A stretch of 64,000 nucleotides of DNA. Source: Utricularia gibba. Lineage: Eukaryota > Streptophyta > Magnoliopsida > Lamiales > Lentibulariaceae. The notes below the pieces were generated by a model. The model made no database searches. It saw nothing but the letters and a program-made list of their open reading frames with translations, and was not told the origin of the DNA. How positions within the stretch are numbered: the stretch's first letter is position 1; every line of letters starts with the position of its first letter. A program made the position numbers and the translations under genes. This document shows, piece after piece, positions 10,868-22,552 of this stretch. The stretch covers positions 5,022,001 to 5,086,000 of the forward strand of contig CM007990.1 of the NCBI GenBank assembly GCA_002189035.1. Direction: 5' to 3'.

Positions 10868-12469
10868 ATGAGCCAGCTTTCAAGTCCTGAGCTTCGTGAG
10901 CCTCACTATCCAGAGGCAAACTTAAAGAAGCCAGAAGAGGCTGGGTCCTCATCTGGGGGCGCAGCACAAGATGATAAAGTGATGGTTTCCATAGATGGCG
11001 AGGGAGATGAGGAGTCACCGTTGATTGGCATAGGTGAGTGCCGTATTTGTCAGGAAGAAGATTCTCTCTCAAATTTGGAAAGCCCTTGTGTTTGCAGTGG
11101 GAGCCTTAAGGTATCGAAAATTTTGCATTTTCTAGTTCATCATTTCGTCATTCAAATGTTCTTGATTTCATACTTTCTGTGACATTTCTTCCACAGTATG
11201 CTCATAGAAAATGTGTCCAGCACTGGTGCAATGAGAAGGGAGACATCACATGCGAAATTTGTCATCAGGTGTGCAACTGTTTCCGATTCCTTTGCCAAGA
11301 ACGAGTATCTTAACTCATGGATGTGTTCAAACATATCCCTTTTTTGCATCTCTAGCCTCTTATCCAGTTGTTGTGCTTTAAAAGTGTATAGTAAATTCAA
11401 AACCCATTCTGTATCATGCACTTAACTAAGCATTTCATTATATTTTATCGATGAATCAGAAGCAGTTTTGTCATATTTCGTTGTGAGCCGTCTGAACCCA
11501 TACTATTTACTTCTAATGTAGAGATATCAGCCTGGCTATACTGCTCCTCCACGGCCTGTTTCTGATGAGACAGCCATAGATGTTGGGTAAGTTCTTTCTT
11601 CTCATGTATTTTTTCCATAGCTCAGATAAGGTTCAGGAAGGTCTCATTTCAGTCATCAGCATTGGTTTCATATTCTTGATTTAACAAATCATCTTTCTGG
11701 TTTGTCCACAGAGGAGTATGGCAAATTTCTGGTGCCACTTTGGATAGCAATGATCCTCGCCTTTTGGCAATTGCTGATGCAGAACGCCACTTGCTTGATG
11801 CTGAGTATGATGATTATAATGCAAATAGCAGCGGTGCCGCATTTTGCCGTTCAGCTGCACTAATTGTGAGTCGATGATACTGAGATGCTTTTCAGTGTAG
11901 TTGTTTCTACGTACTATGGCTGTAGAGAAGTTTCTATTGAGTACAAAAGTATTGGTATTTTGGACTGCAGTTGATGGCTCTTCTCCTACTGAGGCATGCG
12001 GTATCTATCACAGACGATGGAGATGGAGAAAGTGAGGAAGATGCTGCTACTTTCTTCTCTGTAAGTGATCCCACATTGCTTTCCTGACATTTTTGCATTA
12101 GGAATTTGCTGAGAAATGTTTTACCGCAGCTGTTCTTGCTTCGAGTCGTTGGCTTTCTTCTGCCGTGCTACATCATGATGTGGGCAATAAGTATATTGCA
12201 GCGCCGGAGGCAAAGACAGGTGACTTTCCTGTTTTCAGTACATCTGCAACAAACTCAGTAAACACAGCTGCATATACATGACAAGAAATGATTTATGGGT
12301 ACAGGATGCAACAGCAGCAGCACTAGCAGCAACCCAGTTTGCAATCGTTGTTCAGTCAGCTCAAACCAGAGGCCTCCTCGTGGCCTCAGCTGCCCCAGCA
12401 GTGACTCCCCTGGCGAGTCCATCACATGCCACTTCCTCTGCCGTCCCCCCAGAGCTCGATCGTGTCTGA
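10868..12469 (+). CDS. RING-CH (MARCH-type) membrane E3 ubiquitin ligase
   Basis: Seven exons: 10868-11110, 11197-11268, 11522-11586, 11712-11865, 11971-12060, 12130-12219, 12305-12469; 292 residues, all phases consistent. The RINGv finger spans exons 1-2: GECRICQEED, SPCVCSGSLK, YAHRKCVQHWC, CEICHQ, which is the C4HC3 order of MARCH ligases. It is followed by RYQPGYTAPP, a conserved plant block. Two hydrophobic segments (SAALILMALLLLRHAV and LFLLRVVGFLLPCYIMMWAI) are separated by an acidic loop and make a hairpin typical of this family (At2g02960, At1g14260, At5g38070; PIT1 group). The tail is Ala-rich. A likely role is ubiquitination at endomembranes; substrates are unknown. It lies downstream of the apyrase in the same orientation, as in Arabidopsis. 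Confidence 0.87.
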
Positions 12470-13699
12470 TGAATGCTGTCTTCAAGGATGATGAAGATCA
12501 AACCTTTATTGGTGAGTTTTCAAAACTTCACCGTGCAACAAAGTGTGTGTATATATTGGGGGGAGTACAATCAACCAGATTTAAATTGTGCATTTACTGC
12601 GAATAATCTTCTACCTGAACAAGAGGTGTCTGTACCCGTGTCGTGGTATCGGTATCTTCAGTGTCATAAACCAGTTTTATTTCCAAGTCTTGTACTATCT
12701 GGTCATTCCTGAGTTCTCATGTACCTTGAGCCGTTTTCATGATTTGCATCTCCAATTGTTGGCTAAAATGCTGAGCATGTTCTCTAAACCAGCGTTTAGG
12801 CTTGTCCCCAGGCAAACCTGCATAATTCAGTTTGATTCTTCAGTATCTTTGTCCACAGAAAAAACACACAGGATATGTTCTACCTTTAGTTTGAGGTGTC
12901 TCTCGGAAAACGTAAAACAAAAAGTTGGAACGTTACTCGAAACTGAAACTGTAGAGATAACTGATTTAGTATTAGTTCTCCCCCCTTGGAGTGCATGATT
13001 TTAAAGTAAAGCATCACAATAGTCCAATTTCAAGCATGTCTTGGGGAGTTGTGGGATGAAGCAATGTGAATAAAGGGAAAGACGGTCTCCCTGGTTGAAT
13101 GTCACACAAAAGAAGAGTAAAGAGATCTACTTACGCGTCTTAAAGACAAGGCAGATCTACCTATGAATTTGAAAGCAAACAATAAAACATCACTCAGACT
13201 GGCAAAAGATAAAGAAGCAGCATCAAGCATGGGACTGGCAAGCCAGATGTAATTTGCTTGCATGTTGCATTGGGAAGCGAGCTTCGGATTGATTCTAAAG
13301 CCAGATCTCAAGTTACCATAAAGCCATGTTAAGGAAAGTATCCTACTCACCGATTCCTACTTCCCCCTTCTTTGCTGCCTGGCTGTCCATTTCTTCCATC
13401 TCTCACTGCAACTCAAATTTACATCTCCATGGTGTGTTGGCACGCCCATTTGGAAGTGATTAAACTTGGTCTCGGGGATGGAAACCAAACTGCGCAGGAA
13501 ATAAAGATAAGGAACTGATGGAAACGCAGGAGGGTGCCAAAGAGCAGGGGTTAGTAGCTTCTTTAAAGGGTCGTCTTTAATCAACAAAGTATGATTCTTC
13601 TTTTTCCATCAGCAGCCTTGATGATTTTTCTGATTGGGGTGTAAAATCTACGTTCGCAGTACGGATCATGGACCCCCTCTTTGCTTTAAGTTCCTGCCA
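12470..13699. other. RING-CH 3' region and CLE promoter
   Basis: About 1.2 kb with no supported coding sequence. An AATAAA-type signal at about 13069 may serve the RING-CH transcript or a longer 3' UTR. The right part should carry the CLE promoter. Confidence 0.45.
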
Positions 13700-13706
13700 T
13701 ATAAAT
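13700..13706 (+). promoter_or_regulatory. TATA box candidate of the CLE gene
   Basis: TATAAAT lies 82 bp upstream of the CLE ATG. A transcription start about 30 bp downstream would give a leader of roughly 50-60 nt, normal for small secreted-peptide genes. Confidence 0.5.
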
Positions 13707-13787
13707 TGGATAGGATCATTCAAGAGTTGGAACCTGGATCAATCCCCATCAGTGGCTGTTAAAAGATTTTCACAAAGAACTTGAAGG

Positions 13788-14075
13788 ATGCGCCGTTTGA
13801 TTCAAAGCTCATCCACGGTGATCATGTTTGTGGTATTAGTAGCAGCACATTGCAATCAAGTTTGTGGCCTGACAACTGCAAGCTCGGTACTAAAACATGA
13901 AGGAGATCTTCGGCCTGTGATGACCAAGAATCCAGGTAAGCAGGAGGATGTTCGGATGAACAATCTAGATTCTAGCAATAGAAAGTCCCATGCAAACGAT
14001 ACAAGAGAGGTGTTATACTCGTCTAGCAAGAGACAAGTACGCAAAGGATCTGATCCCATCCACAACAAAAGCTGA
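13788..14075 (+). CDS. CLE45: CLE signalling peptide precursor, CLE45-like
   Basis: Intronless 95-residue secreted pre-propeptide. Residues 1 to about 27 form a signal peptide (MRRLIQSSST, hydrophobic VIMFVVLVAA, then HCNQVCG). A variable hydrophilic middle follows. The C-terminal CLE dodecapeptide RQVRKGSDPIHN lies at residues 82-93 (14031-14066) with only Lys-Ser after it. The sequence is nearly that of Arabidopsis CLE45 (RRVRRGSDPIHN), which has Arg instead of Pro at position 4 and Ser instead of Pro at position 7 of the usual CLE motif. CLE45 is perceived by BAM-type receptor kinases, restrains protophloem differentiation in the root and has been tied to pollen-tube growth. Its place between the RING-CH and PKS/SBH genes agrees with At1g69588 lying near SBH1. 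Confidence 0.9.
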   Translation: MRRLIQSSSTVIMFVVLVAAHCNQVCGLTTASSVLKHEGDLRPVMTKNPGKQEDVRMNNLDSSNRKSHANDTREVLYSSSKRQVRKGSDPIHNKS

Positions 14076-15592
14076 TGTAGAGAGTCCTTGATGGTGTAAT
14101 ACATATGGAGAAAGTGCAGTAGGCAAATATGAGAAAACTGGCCGGAGAATACGAGAAGAAGAATGCTGATAGTAGTAGAGCGATCCATGTCTGTAAGAAA
14201 TGAGAACAACGGATAGCTGTTGGAGGACGCTTCATCTGTTGTCCAGTGTAAGGTTAGCATACATGTGTCAGATAGACACCTCCTAAATACTTGTTTTGCA
14301 TTCCTTCTTGAGATTAGCTTACATCAGCGGTACACAGATGTAATTGATGCCCAAATTCTGAATTTTCATATTACTGCACTTCATAGTTCATGCCCTCATC
14401 CTCACTCTCCATTAAATACTGCTCTCTTGTATCTCCTTTGTGCATATTTTTCTGTATAAAGTTCTGCTATCTCAGCCGTCCAGTTCAGCATAACGTGGAT
14501 GGTGCAGCTACGCTATCAAATGGAGATGATATTAAGCAGTCAAAACTCCTGCTGGCTGCTCATGTCAAAACTTTAGCTTATGCCTTCTGCAGCTGTTCTG
14601 CTGGTTCTGCAGCAACAAGGCTTTCATCGGATTTCCTTACCACAAACTCATCATGAAACTGAGGTTGATTGGTGTGAAACCGAATCACATGCCAGCCCTG
14701 TCATAGTCTTGTACCTGATGCTTTCAATCATCACTGCCCATAAAAATTACTGCCATGTAAATTACAAGCACCATCTTTAACCTTCTCTAAAACGTACCTT
14801 CTGTGTGTGGTGGTCCGTAGGTCTTGGCGAGATGATACACAGCGTGACCTTATCAGGGTTCAACCCGACATATACCATACACATGCACAACTTCTGTTCC
14901 TTCACAAGAATTCCAGACAATCATGATTTCGATTATTCGGGGACCATTCAAGTTTTGTGGACTGCAATGGCTCGACCCTTCTGAAAGCTGTCCTTGTTAC
15001 TGTTTTTGTTCTGCATTCATAATGCATGTGCAAAGAGAAATTGCAGCGTTTTGATAATCCCTGAAAGTTCTCTCTGATGGCATTCTCCACCAGCTTTTAC
15101 TCCCATCTCTCCATAATAAATAACACAATATATCAAATCTATGACACAGAATCCGTCATGCCATGGGACAAATACTTTCCCTCTTACCATTGCTGTAAAA
15201 ACCAACCACTATGGATTTTCCAGGCTGAAGCAGACACATCAGAAGTCCTCTTGGAGTAATAACTGTCATGTCACGAGGTGAATAGAGAGGAATGGAATGG
15301 GTTCCTTTTAGTTTAGATTTTGATAGCCATCACCATCCATTACTAGAGATCAAAAAGAGAAAAGCTGTAAGGCAACTACTTTCCCACCAGTTGAAATATT
15401 ACCAATTGCCTGTCATGTGTGACGTCCAGGAATCAAGCCAACTTTGATGTCGTGTGGCTGATGGCGCTTTTGTCCTGACACCAGCACATTCCTAGATTTT
15501 CATGTGACCTTCTTCTTAAGGCCTAGTGCGCCTTCATGCTTTCTTGTCTCTGATCATTGATTCTGCTGTTCTCTTCATCTTCCTCGAGGAAA
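14076..15592. other. intergenic region upstream of PKS
   Basis: About 1.5 kb with several short open frames on both strands but no recognised domain, signal peptide or splice-consistent chain. Probably CLE 3' UTR plus PKS promoter. A non-coding transcript cannot be excluded. Confidence 0.45.
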
Positions 15593-16762
15593 ATGTCTCA
15601 GCCTGTTATATCAGAAGCTCCATCGACGAAAGCTGGAGAACAACGTCCTGCGGCAGAAGCCAGTAGCAACGATAGAAACAGAGTGATTTCTCTACGCTCA
15701 GATAGGCCTGAAGCGACTTCGGTTCCGAAATGGGGACCTCCGAGTTCTCCCACTCTTCATGGAGAGAACCTGGGGTCGATTTCTAGCCCTGAAGAGAAGC
15801 TGCCTGATGACGGCGAAATCGATGTCTTCGACGCCGCAAAGTACTTCGAAGAGGAGTTGAATTCCAGACCTGAAGTTGGAAAAACGAGTGAAGAATTCCA
15901 TGATCTGCATCCAGGGAACGATCACAAGGAAGACTACGCGATCAAGCAACTGTCTCCGACGGCAGCCATGAGCATCCGTTCGGGGTTCAGTAGAAACAAC
16001 TGTGGCTGGTTAATGCACGCCAGAAAACTAGAGAAAAGGAAGATTCTTGCTGCACTCTGCTGCAACTTTTCTTGTGCAGACAAGAACTCCGTTGATCACG
16101 TCGCTGAGAACTCCTGTAAAAGACCAGAAGAGCCAGTTCACCAAGTGGGCAATACTCGTGACAACCTAGAAGAACCCGCCATGAGAGTGAACTCCCACAG
16201 CTATTTCAGCTTTCCCCTCGTCAGCCGCAACGTCGGCAATGAAACAGGAGCAGGCGCTGCTGATACTGCACAGCTCCAAAAATGGTCTTCTATACCGGAA
16301 AAGGGGAAGAATGAATTCAGAAATCCATCAATTCCCGCTGAAACACACGAGGATGAGAGTGATGCCAGTTCAGATTTGTTTGAGATCGACAGCTTATGCA
16401 ACGAGATCCCGTTAAACTTACAGCATGAATCAGATTGTTTCCCTAGTGGCACCATTCCACCAGCAAACGCCTATCCTCCAAGCGAAGCAAGCATAGATTG
16501 GAGCGTGGTCACAGGCAGCGTCACAGAATTCTCAGTCATGTCGAATTCTGACAAGCTGGAACTATCCACATTCAGACGTTCAACTAGACCAGTAGTGACA
16601 TTCAATACCAGTTCAGAAACTCCAAAGCTCCGTCCCAGGATTCTTTCAGGTTGTAACAGCGGAAAAGCAGTTGGGGTTGTCCGAGATGCACACAGAGCAT
16701 ACGATCTGAGAAATTCTGAGGGGAGAAAACAGCAAAACAAACCGCAACCCTTTCCCGCTTGA
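15593..16762 (+). CDS. phytochrome kinase substrate (PKS) family protein
   Basis: Intronless, 389 residues from the ATG at 15593; upstream in-frame codons lack a better start. PKS proteins bind phytochromes and phototropins at the plasma membrane and act in phototropism, leaf flattening and low-fluence responses. Family motifs are visible in order: GEIDVFDAAKYFEEELNS near the N-terminus, AMSIRSGFSRNNCGWL, SYFSFPL in the middle, SDASSDLFEIDSL, then the most conserved block YPPSEASIDWSVVTGSVTEF and the ending LSGCNSGKAVGVVRDAHRAY. The protein is otherwise polar, Ser-rich and disordered, as usual. Its position next to an SBH gene mirrors PKS2 (At1g14280) beside SBH2 (At1g14290). Whether it is PKS1 or PKS2 cannot be told. 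Confidence 0.9.
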   Translation: MSQPVISEAPSTKAGEQRPAAEASSNDRNRVISLRSDRPEATSVPKWGPPSSPTLHGENLGSISSPEEKLPDDGEIDVFDAAKYFEEELNSRPEVGKTSEEFHDLHPGNDHKEDYAIKQLSPTAAMSIRSGFSRNNCGWLMHARKLEKRKILAALCCNFSCADKNSVDHVAENSCKRPEEPVHQVGNTRDNLEEPAMRVNSHSYFSFPLVSRNVGNETGAGAADTAQLQKWSSIPEKGKNEFRNPSIPAETHEDESDASSDLFEIDSLCNEIPLNLQHESDCFPSGTIPPANAYPPSEASIDWSVVTGSVTEFSVMSNSDKLELSTFRRSTRPVVTFNTSSETPKLRPRILSGCNSGKAVGVVRDAHRAYDLRNSEGRKQQNKPQPFPA

Positions 16763-17328
16763 GGAGAATAATAGAGTTTCATCTATCAAAAGAAACAGGT
16801 GGGAATGCTTGATGCTCGAGTTATCACAAATGCCATTGTTTCTTTTTTCATGCCATTCCATTTTCTGGAGCTGGACAAGGAGAACGTTTAAATCCATTGT
16901 GTATTAAGTTCAGTATATTGAGAGAATAATCCATTCATCATCGTTTTGGTCCTGAGCTTCACCAGAACCATGGATGAAATATGTATAGGCAGTTTGCAAA
17001 TGCCTTCAGGCCATAATGCAAGAGAATATAAAGTACACTTGTTCTACAGGAAGAATAAAGAGGGCGTGTCAAGGTAGAGTGAAATTTGTTCCTCGCAAGA
17101 ATTACAACAGCTCAGAGCAAACAAACAAGTGTAAGGAGATCAGTTATCCTAAGAAAAGGCACTCGCTCTTCTAAATATTAGGCTGCCAATTTCCCTTCTC
17201 CTTGAATGCCAAACTCATCGACCAAATTATAAAAACGATGTGCCAAAACAAAGCTCTGCGTATATACATCTCACAAAATCGCTCATTTAGGAACGTATGA
17301 AGCAATAATAACCTTTTGAGATAGCCCA
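16763..17328. other. convergent 3' region, PKS / SBH
   Basis: 566 bp between the stops of convergent genes. It contains no coding sequence and should hold both 3' UTRs; A/T-rich stretches near 16910 and 17030 could serve polyadenylation. Confidence 0.6.
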
Positions 17329-18361
17329 TCACTCTTCCTTGCATTCCATTGCAGGCTGCGCTTCAAAACCCCCTTCAGTTCTTGTCCTGATATTGTAAGC
17401 CATGTATGTGCCAAGAATCCTATCCCATATCACAAAAAAAGGCTGGGAAAAGTTGTACTTGCTCCCATAGAGCTGGTGGTGAATATCATGATAAGCAGCA
17501 TTGTTTCCAAAGAAAAGTTGGAAAAGATTTCCGGGAACCCATAGCCCACAGTGATCATCCACTGTTTTCATAGTGGCAAAGGAAAAGAAGAAGATCGACG
17601 CACGAGACGACATGCCTGAAATAAGGAAAGCCAAAGCTCCGCCGAATGTGTCAAGAAGCACACCCTCTAGTGGGTGGTTGTAGAGAGCTCCAAAAGCATA
17701 AGGAACAACAAGTCGATGGTGATGAGAATGAATATGTTTGTACAAAAACTTGTTATGGTGCATATAGCGGTGCACAAAATATTGCCATGTATCCAGGGCC
17801 ACCATTGCAACAATCAACTGCCTAGCAAGAGCAATGACTGAAGAATCATGATTTTGTGTAGATGCACCGTTACCCCCAGTAACCTGATTACAACAATAAT
17901 TCAGCTCCACATAACAAAAGATCGTAAAATACATTGTAACAGTAAGGCACGCCCAAATACAACATGACTACTGCCTATTGCGTTTCAGAAAGATTGGGAG
18001 AACAAAAAAACCAATTTTGATAAACATATACCACTTCATTTTGGAAGGACAGGCAACAGAAATCCATTTCTTCATCCAACGTCTAGAAAAAGAGAACAAA
18101 AAAAGTACCAATTACCGCAAACAGAACAGTAGCAGCAGAAGCCTGAACAAGCTGCTGGAACAAGACCCCTATCACGACGTCTTTCTTAGACACCAGGTTC
18201 TTCTCATCTTCCTCCTTCTTCGAGTGAAGTCTGTAATCATCGAAGGATCCGAGGACCACATAAATCCCAGAATACACCCAGTACAAAACAATGGGCACAA
18301 ATGTTCCCAAAAACTCATCCGAGAATCGCATCCCTCCAATCACCATCCCCATTTTCTCCAT
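17329..18361 (-). CDS. SBH1: sphingoid base C4-hydroxylase (SBH1/SBH2-like)
   Basis: ER membrane di-iron enzyme that hydroxylates C4 of long-chain bases (sphinganine to phytosphingosine). Two exons: 18116-18361 and 17329-17883, 266 residues against 260 in Arabidopsis. The donor GCG|GTAATT at 18115 gives the correct phase into VTGGNGAST; the GTACTT a few bases on does not. Fatty acid hydroxylase histidine boxes are complete: HRYMHH, HSHHHR and HDIHHQLYG. Further family sequence includes FLGTFVPIVLYWVYSG, a first membrane span, then ALYNHPLEG and TVDDHCGLWVPGN. Several in-frame Met codons lie at the N-terminus (18361, 18352, 18346, 18331), so the exact start is uncertain. The C-terminal MECKEE lacks a clear KKXX signal. 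Site II promoter motifs lie 220-270 bp upstream. Confidence 0.9.
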
Positions 18362-18582
18362 ATTACTATGAACCGTACTCCCAGTGACGCAGCACCGAAT
18401 GCAATAAACCAAAACTTCAAAATGAAGGATTCCGCTGCTGTTCGTAAATGCAGAATGCTTCAACCATAATCAGTTTTGACCCTCGGCGAAATATCCATCC
18501 GAAACCGCTGTCTGTGCCCACTGTTTGAAAAGCTTCCATTCCCAACCCGTGCCCGTGATTCAGTCCTCGTCAACCCTATATT

Positions 18583-18633
18583 TGGGCCGTATAAGCCCAA
18601 TATTCCAAATCCCCAAAAGGCCGTCTAGGCCCA
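18583..18633 (-). promoter_or_regulatory. site II (TGGGCY) cluster upstream of SBH
   Basis: TGGGCC at 18583, AGCCCA at 18594 and GGCCCA at 18628 lie within 51 bp, 220-270 bp upstream of the SBH start. Such elements are bound by TCP proteins and are typical of promoters active in dividing cells. The link to this gene is inferred from position. Confidence 0.45.
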
Positions 18634-21508
18634 TCACCATGTAACCCAACAACACCCACGAGAACCAGCCTGTATCCTATTTTGAACCCTAAATTCATTC
18701 CCGATTCGATTTCGATTTCGATTTCGAAAATTTGTACCAAACCCATCAATCCGATAACCCTCCACTATCAAGAAAAGAGAGAGAGAAGTGGGGCGGCATG
18801 CCGGCACTAAAGGGGGGATGCTCCCCGCCATCCTTCGAGCTCCCCATTTCCTTGCGTGGCGAAGCTGAAGCCAGATGGATTGTCTTCTTGACATGGAACA
18901 CACAAACGGAGCGACTTGCCCATGTGGATCTAACGATCCGGCCCGGTTTGAAATAGTTTTTGTAATTATATAAACGTATTAAAAACAATTTCATTTTTAA
19001 ATACGAAAGATTTCTATTTTAAAAAATTTGAATATACTACATAATTATAACTACTTTTTCAAAAATACTTTTTAAAAATTAATTATTGAGAAATTGATTG
19101 ATATCCCTATTTTAATAATGAATCGAACTCATTCTTTATTTTAATTATGGATTTAAGTTGAATTATTACATCATTGGGTTTAAAATACTATTTGACATAG
19201 AAAATCAACGTGTGGGCTAAATGGGTCATTTCCTAAATATTCCTGATACATGCATTAAAATTAAAATTTAATATTGGGAATTTCAATTTTCCCATATGTG
19301 TATGTCAAAAAAAGGACCAGTTTTGTAATTGACCGACATCCTTTGTATTTGGCAAATTTCATGTGTATCTGGATATGCATGTGTCTATGGATGTACGGTA
19401 ATTGGTAAGCCATCTTCATCGCCAGCGGTGGGTGATTGGTAGCCACATCCTCTCTCCTGTCCCGGGTCCCACTCGCCAATATTTAATTCCAAAATTCTAT
19501 TTTTTTATTCAAATTTTAAAAGTAGAATTAAGCGTGTACCATCTATGCTTTTAACATTTTTTAATCTATCATTTAAATAATAAGTTGTGGCAAATGTTCC
19601 AACTTGGTATTGTGAAAAAAATATATGCTTCGATATGTATAAGGTATTCTTCCTCGTTTTACAATTTTTTAATTACAATTAGATGTCAGTATTATTGTGA
19701 TAAAAAAAATTCTTTTGCGATCAATTAAGATTTGTATGATGGTTTTCTGAATGTGGTTCTTATGAAAAAAAGGAGAAGAAAGAATACAAATGTTGTTGAT
19801 ACAAAAAACGAGAAATTCGAAAAACATTTCCTTAATAGATTTTGGGATTCAGCTTGTTTAGTAATAGGTTCTTGCTATAATGACTGTATCTTCCTGAACA
19901 GTCTTGCCCAAAAACTCTACTATGTGACTTTTCTTTTTCTTAACGATTTCATTTGGATCCCAATAAATTCGGATTCCCCTTCTTCCTAATTGATACTTAG
20001 GAGGAATTCACATCAGAAAATAAGATTACACCTTCATTTTCCAACTATAATGTATGAAATTTGAGGAGAAGGAGAGCAGATTTTCGTGGAAAGTTTGATT
20101 CTTGTTTAAAAAAGTGAGATAAGCAGCCGGTTTGCAATGCGGATGCTCTAGGATACTGCACTTCGTACCATATTTTGACACTTTCCCCCACCGGAATGCC
20201 CACCGCCGGGATCGCCTCGGCGGTAGCATGGGTTCGGAGGAGTTGGAACACACCCTCAAGATGAATCCATGTCGCCTCACTTGGTTGCATGCGGTTTTCC
20301 GTTAGTAGTGCACCAAATCACGATCGCTTTGTGTCGTGTAGCCAGATTCATTTTATACTACAAGTTGTTTGCTTTATTTAAGCTCCCACAAATCGTGCGT
20401 TTTGTGAGATGGGACATGCCTTCATCTTAAGGACATGACATGCTTACAATGCTGATTAAGCCAGAGGGACCAGGAACAGGAAAGGTAATCATTTGCTTAC
20501 CAGAATGTCTGTCGCTGGGATTACAGAGGGATTAGGCGAAAAAGTGTTTCAGAATGCGGCACCATTAGGGTTTGAAGATCAGTCACCTCATCCCAGATAC
20601 AAAGACAATGTCGCTCGCGGTAACAGTCCAAGGCAAATGATTCGATTTTAATCCGGGTTGGGTCCCGTCTTCACATCAACCCCTTCGGTGTCGCATAGTA
20701 GATGGAATGATAAAGAGAAACGCACGTGAGCGACTGAGCTCAGAGAAGAGCTTGTCGTTCCACAATAAAAAAAAAAAAGAAACTTGATCAATTCAATGTT
20801 TTTCTCACAGGGTGAGACAGTTACCTTCAGCTGAGCTTTTTTACCTTTTACTGCATAGTGTTTCTACATTTGCTCAGAGGTTGTGGTATGTGTGTTTTTC
20901 TTCACTGGGGGAGAGAGTCTGTCTGACTGCACCGGAAGCCTCTGGTTTTTACTGCTCCTTAGGCCTCGTTTTACTTTTATTGTTTCAGATGTTCAGACAG
21001 TAAATGTGTGGAGTTTACTTTTACTTACTGACTGCTCCCAGTCCACCACTTCCCTGCATGAATAAAAGAAAAGAGGATGATGGAGAATTTGCCCTAGCCC
21101 ACAGGCCACAGTGTCGCGCACTCCACTCATTGTGTTTGTTGCTTAAAGCTTGAAGTCACTCACTTCCCCTTATCCCCATGTCTCTCTTTTCTCTCATCAC
21201 CATAATTGGAACATCCTTTTCAACTCCTCCATCATTCGTCTATCTATCTATCTACCTATCACCCTACAGATGGGCTCAGAAACCGCATCGTGAGAAAGAG
21301 AAAAAAAAATCTGTGTCCATGATAATCTCTGGATTATTTATATGTTTCTTCACTGGTGACGATAATCAAAAGAAAATGGGAAGCCATGTTGAGGGTGATC
21401 AGCAGGAGAAGGATGGCGACAGGATAGGAAAGGAGCCAAATAGTAGATTATGAATGAATATGTCTGCACAGAACATCATTTGTTTATATATATATTGAAG
21501 ATATATTG
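18634..21508. other. AT-rich intergenic region between SBH and TCP genes
   Basis: About 2.9 kb. A GATTTC-type hexamer repeat occurs at about 18703-18727, strongly AT-rich DNA at 18950-19200 and 19490-19700, and a TATC/TACC microsatellite at about 21238-21260 in the likely TCP leader. Open frames here have no recognised family features. Confidence 0.5.
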
Positions 21509-22552
21509 ATGGGGAATGGTAGATCCAACCCCACAAAATATACTGCAGTTATATTGATCATCATGGATGGGAATTCTATGCAGAGGTCCCATTTCTCTCT
21601 ACGGCTATTGGAGCAAAAAGACGATGATCATCTCGAACAAGGTAATGGCTCGAATTTCTCCCTTTCTAAGTCTTCGTCGAGCCAGCAGCCTAGCAAGAAG
21701 CCTCCTCCTAAGAGAAGCTCCACCAAGGACCGCCACACGAAAGTGGATGGCCGCGGTCGCCGGATCCGTATGCCGGCGACCTGCGCTGCGAGGGTTTTTC
21801 AGTTAACAAGAGAATTAGGTCATAAATCTGACGGCGAGACGATCGAGTGGCTGCTACAGCAAGCTGAGCCGGCGGTTATCGCGGCCACCGGCACCGGAAC
21901 CATCCCGGCTAATTTCACTTCGTTGAACATTTCAGTGAGGAACTCCGGATCAACGCTTTCGGCCCCGTCGCATTTCAGGCAGAACAGCGGTAGTTATTTG
22001 AGTTCTCCAGGTTTTGGGAATACCCAGTTTAGGAATTTGAATCATCTTGATGATTCGTTGCAAAGATTGGATTTTTTAAGTGGGAATCTGAGTTTGAGTC
22101 CTATGCTTCAATCTAAGCAAGAATTGGGCGAAGGAGAGATCACTTTGGGAAGAAGAAGAGAAGATCTTGCGCATGAGATGGGAAGTTATATGCTTGGGCC
22201 AATTTTTGGAAGTCATTTAAATAATATCCAGTCACCAAGTGCAGCTTTCGTAATGGTAACAAATCCAAGTACTCAAACAACCTTAAGTGGCGGTAGTGGC
22301 GGTGGAGAGTCTATGCTACCTTTTCCTTCTACTGTTGCAAGTTCTAGCATGTACAGACAACCCCCAGCTTCCAGCAGTGGCTTGCATTTGATGAATTTCC
22401 CACCCGCGATGTCGATTTTCCGGCAACATCACGGCAGTGAGACGGTGGCCGACGGCGGGCACTTAGGCATGCTCTCAGCACTAAACACCTTCAAGGCGAA
22501 CCGCGGATCCGAAGCTCCGGCCACCAGCTCAGATGGTGGTGCCGACGATTGA
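21509..22552 (+). CDS. class I TCP transcription factor, TCP14/TCP15-like
   Basis: Intronless, 347 residues from the ATG at 21509. The first residues include [11 protein letters not shown], which resembles the ILNVIMDGGDS start region of TCP14, so I kept the upstream ATG; 21563 is the alternative. The class I TCP domain starts at [18 protein letters not shown] and contains [19 protein letters not shown] and [19 protein letters not shown]. The post-domain block [20 protein letters not shown] is typical of the TCP14/15/8/22/23 group, and the late motif [15 protein letters not shown] matches TCP14/15. Class I TCPs bind GTGGGNCC/site II DNA and control cell proliferation, internode growth and trichome development. 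Linkage to SBH supports TCP15 (At1g69690, near SBH1 At1g69640; remembered). Confidence 0.88.
   Translation: MGNGRSNPTKYTAVILIIMDGNSMQRSHFSLRLLEQKDDDHLEQGNGSNFSLSKSSSSQQPSKKPPPKRSSTKDRHTKVDGRGRRIRMPATCAARVFQLTRELGHKSDGETIEWLLQQAEPAVIAATGTGTIPANFTSLNISVRNSGSTLSAPSHFRQNSGSYLSSPGFGNTQFRNLNHLDDSLQRLDFLSGNLSLSPMLQSKQELGEGEITLGRRREDLAHEMGSYMLGPIFGSHLNNIQSPSAAFVMVTNPSTQTTLSGGSGGGESMLPFPSTVASSSMYRQPPASSSGLHLMNFPPAMSIFRQHHGSETVADGGHLGMLSALNTFKANRGSEAPATSSDGGADD

Noticed and set aside
18109-18116. Donor GTACTT at 18108 for SBH exon 1
   Set aside because: It gives the wrong phase into exon 2; the donor GTAATT at 18115 joins correctly, so no frameshift is needed in this gene.
20045-20290. Minus-strand frame starting MQPSEATWIHLEGVFQLL, somewhat protein-like
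   Set aside because: Composition looks plausible, but it is short, an overlapping frame is equally open, no family is recognised and no exons continue it.
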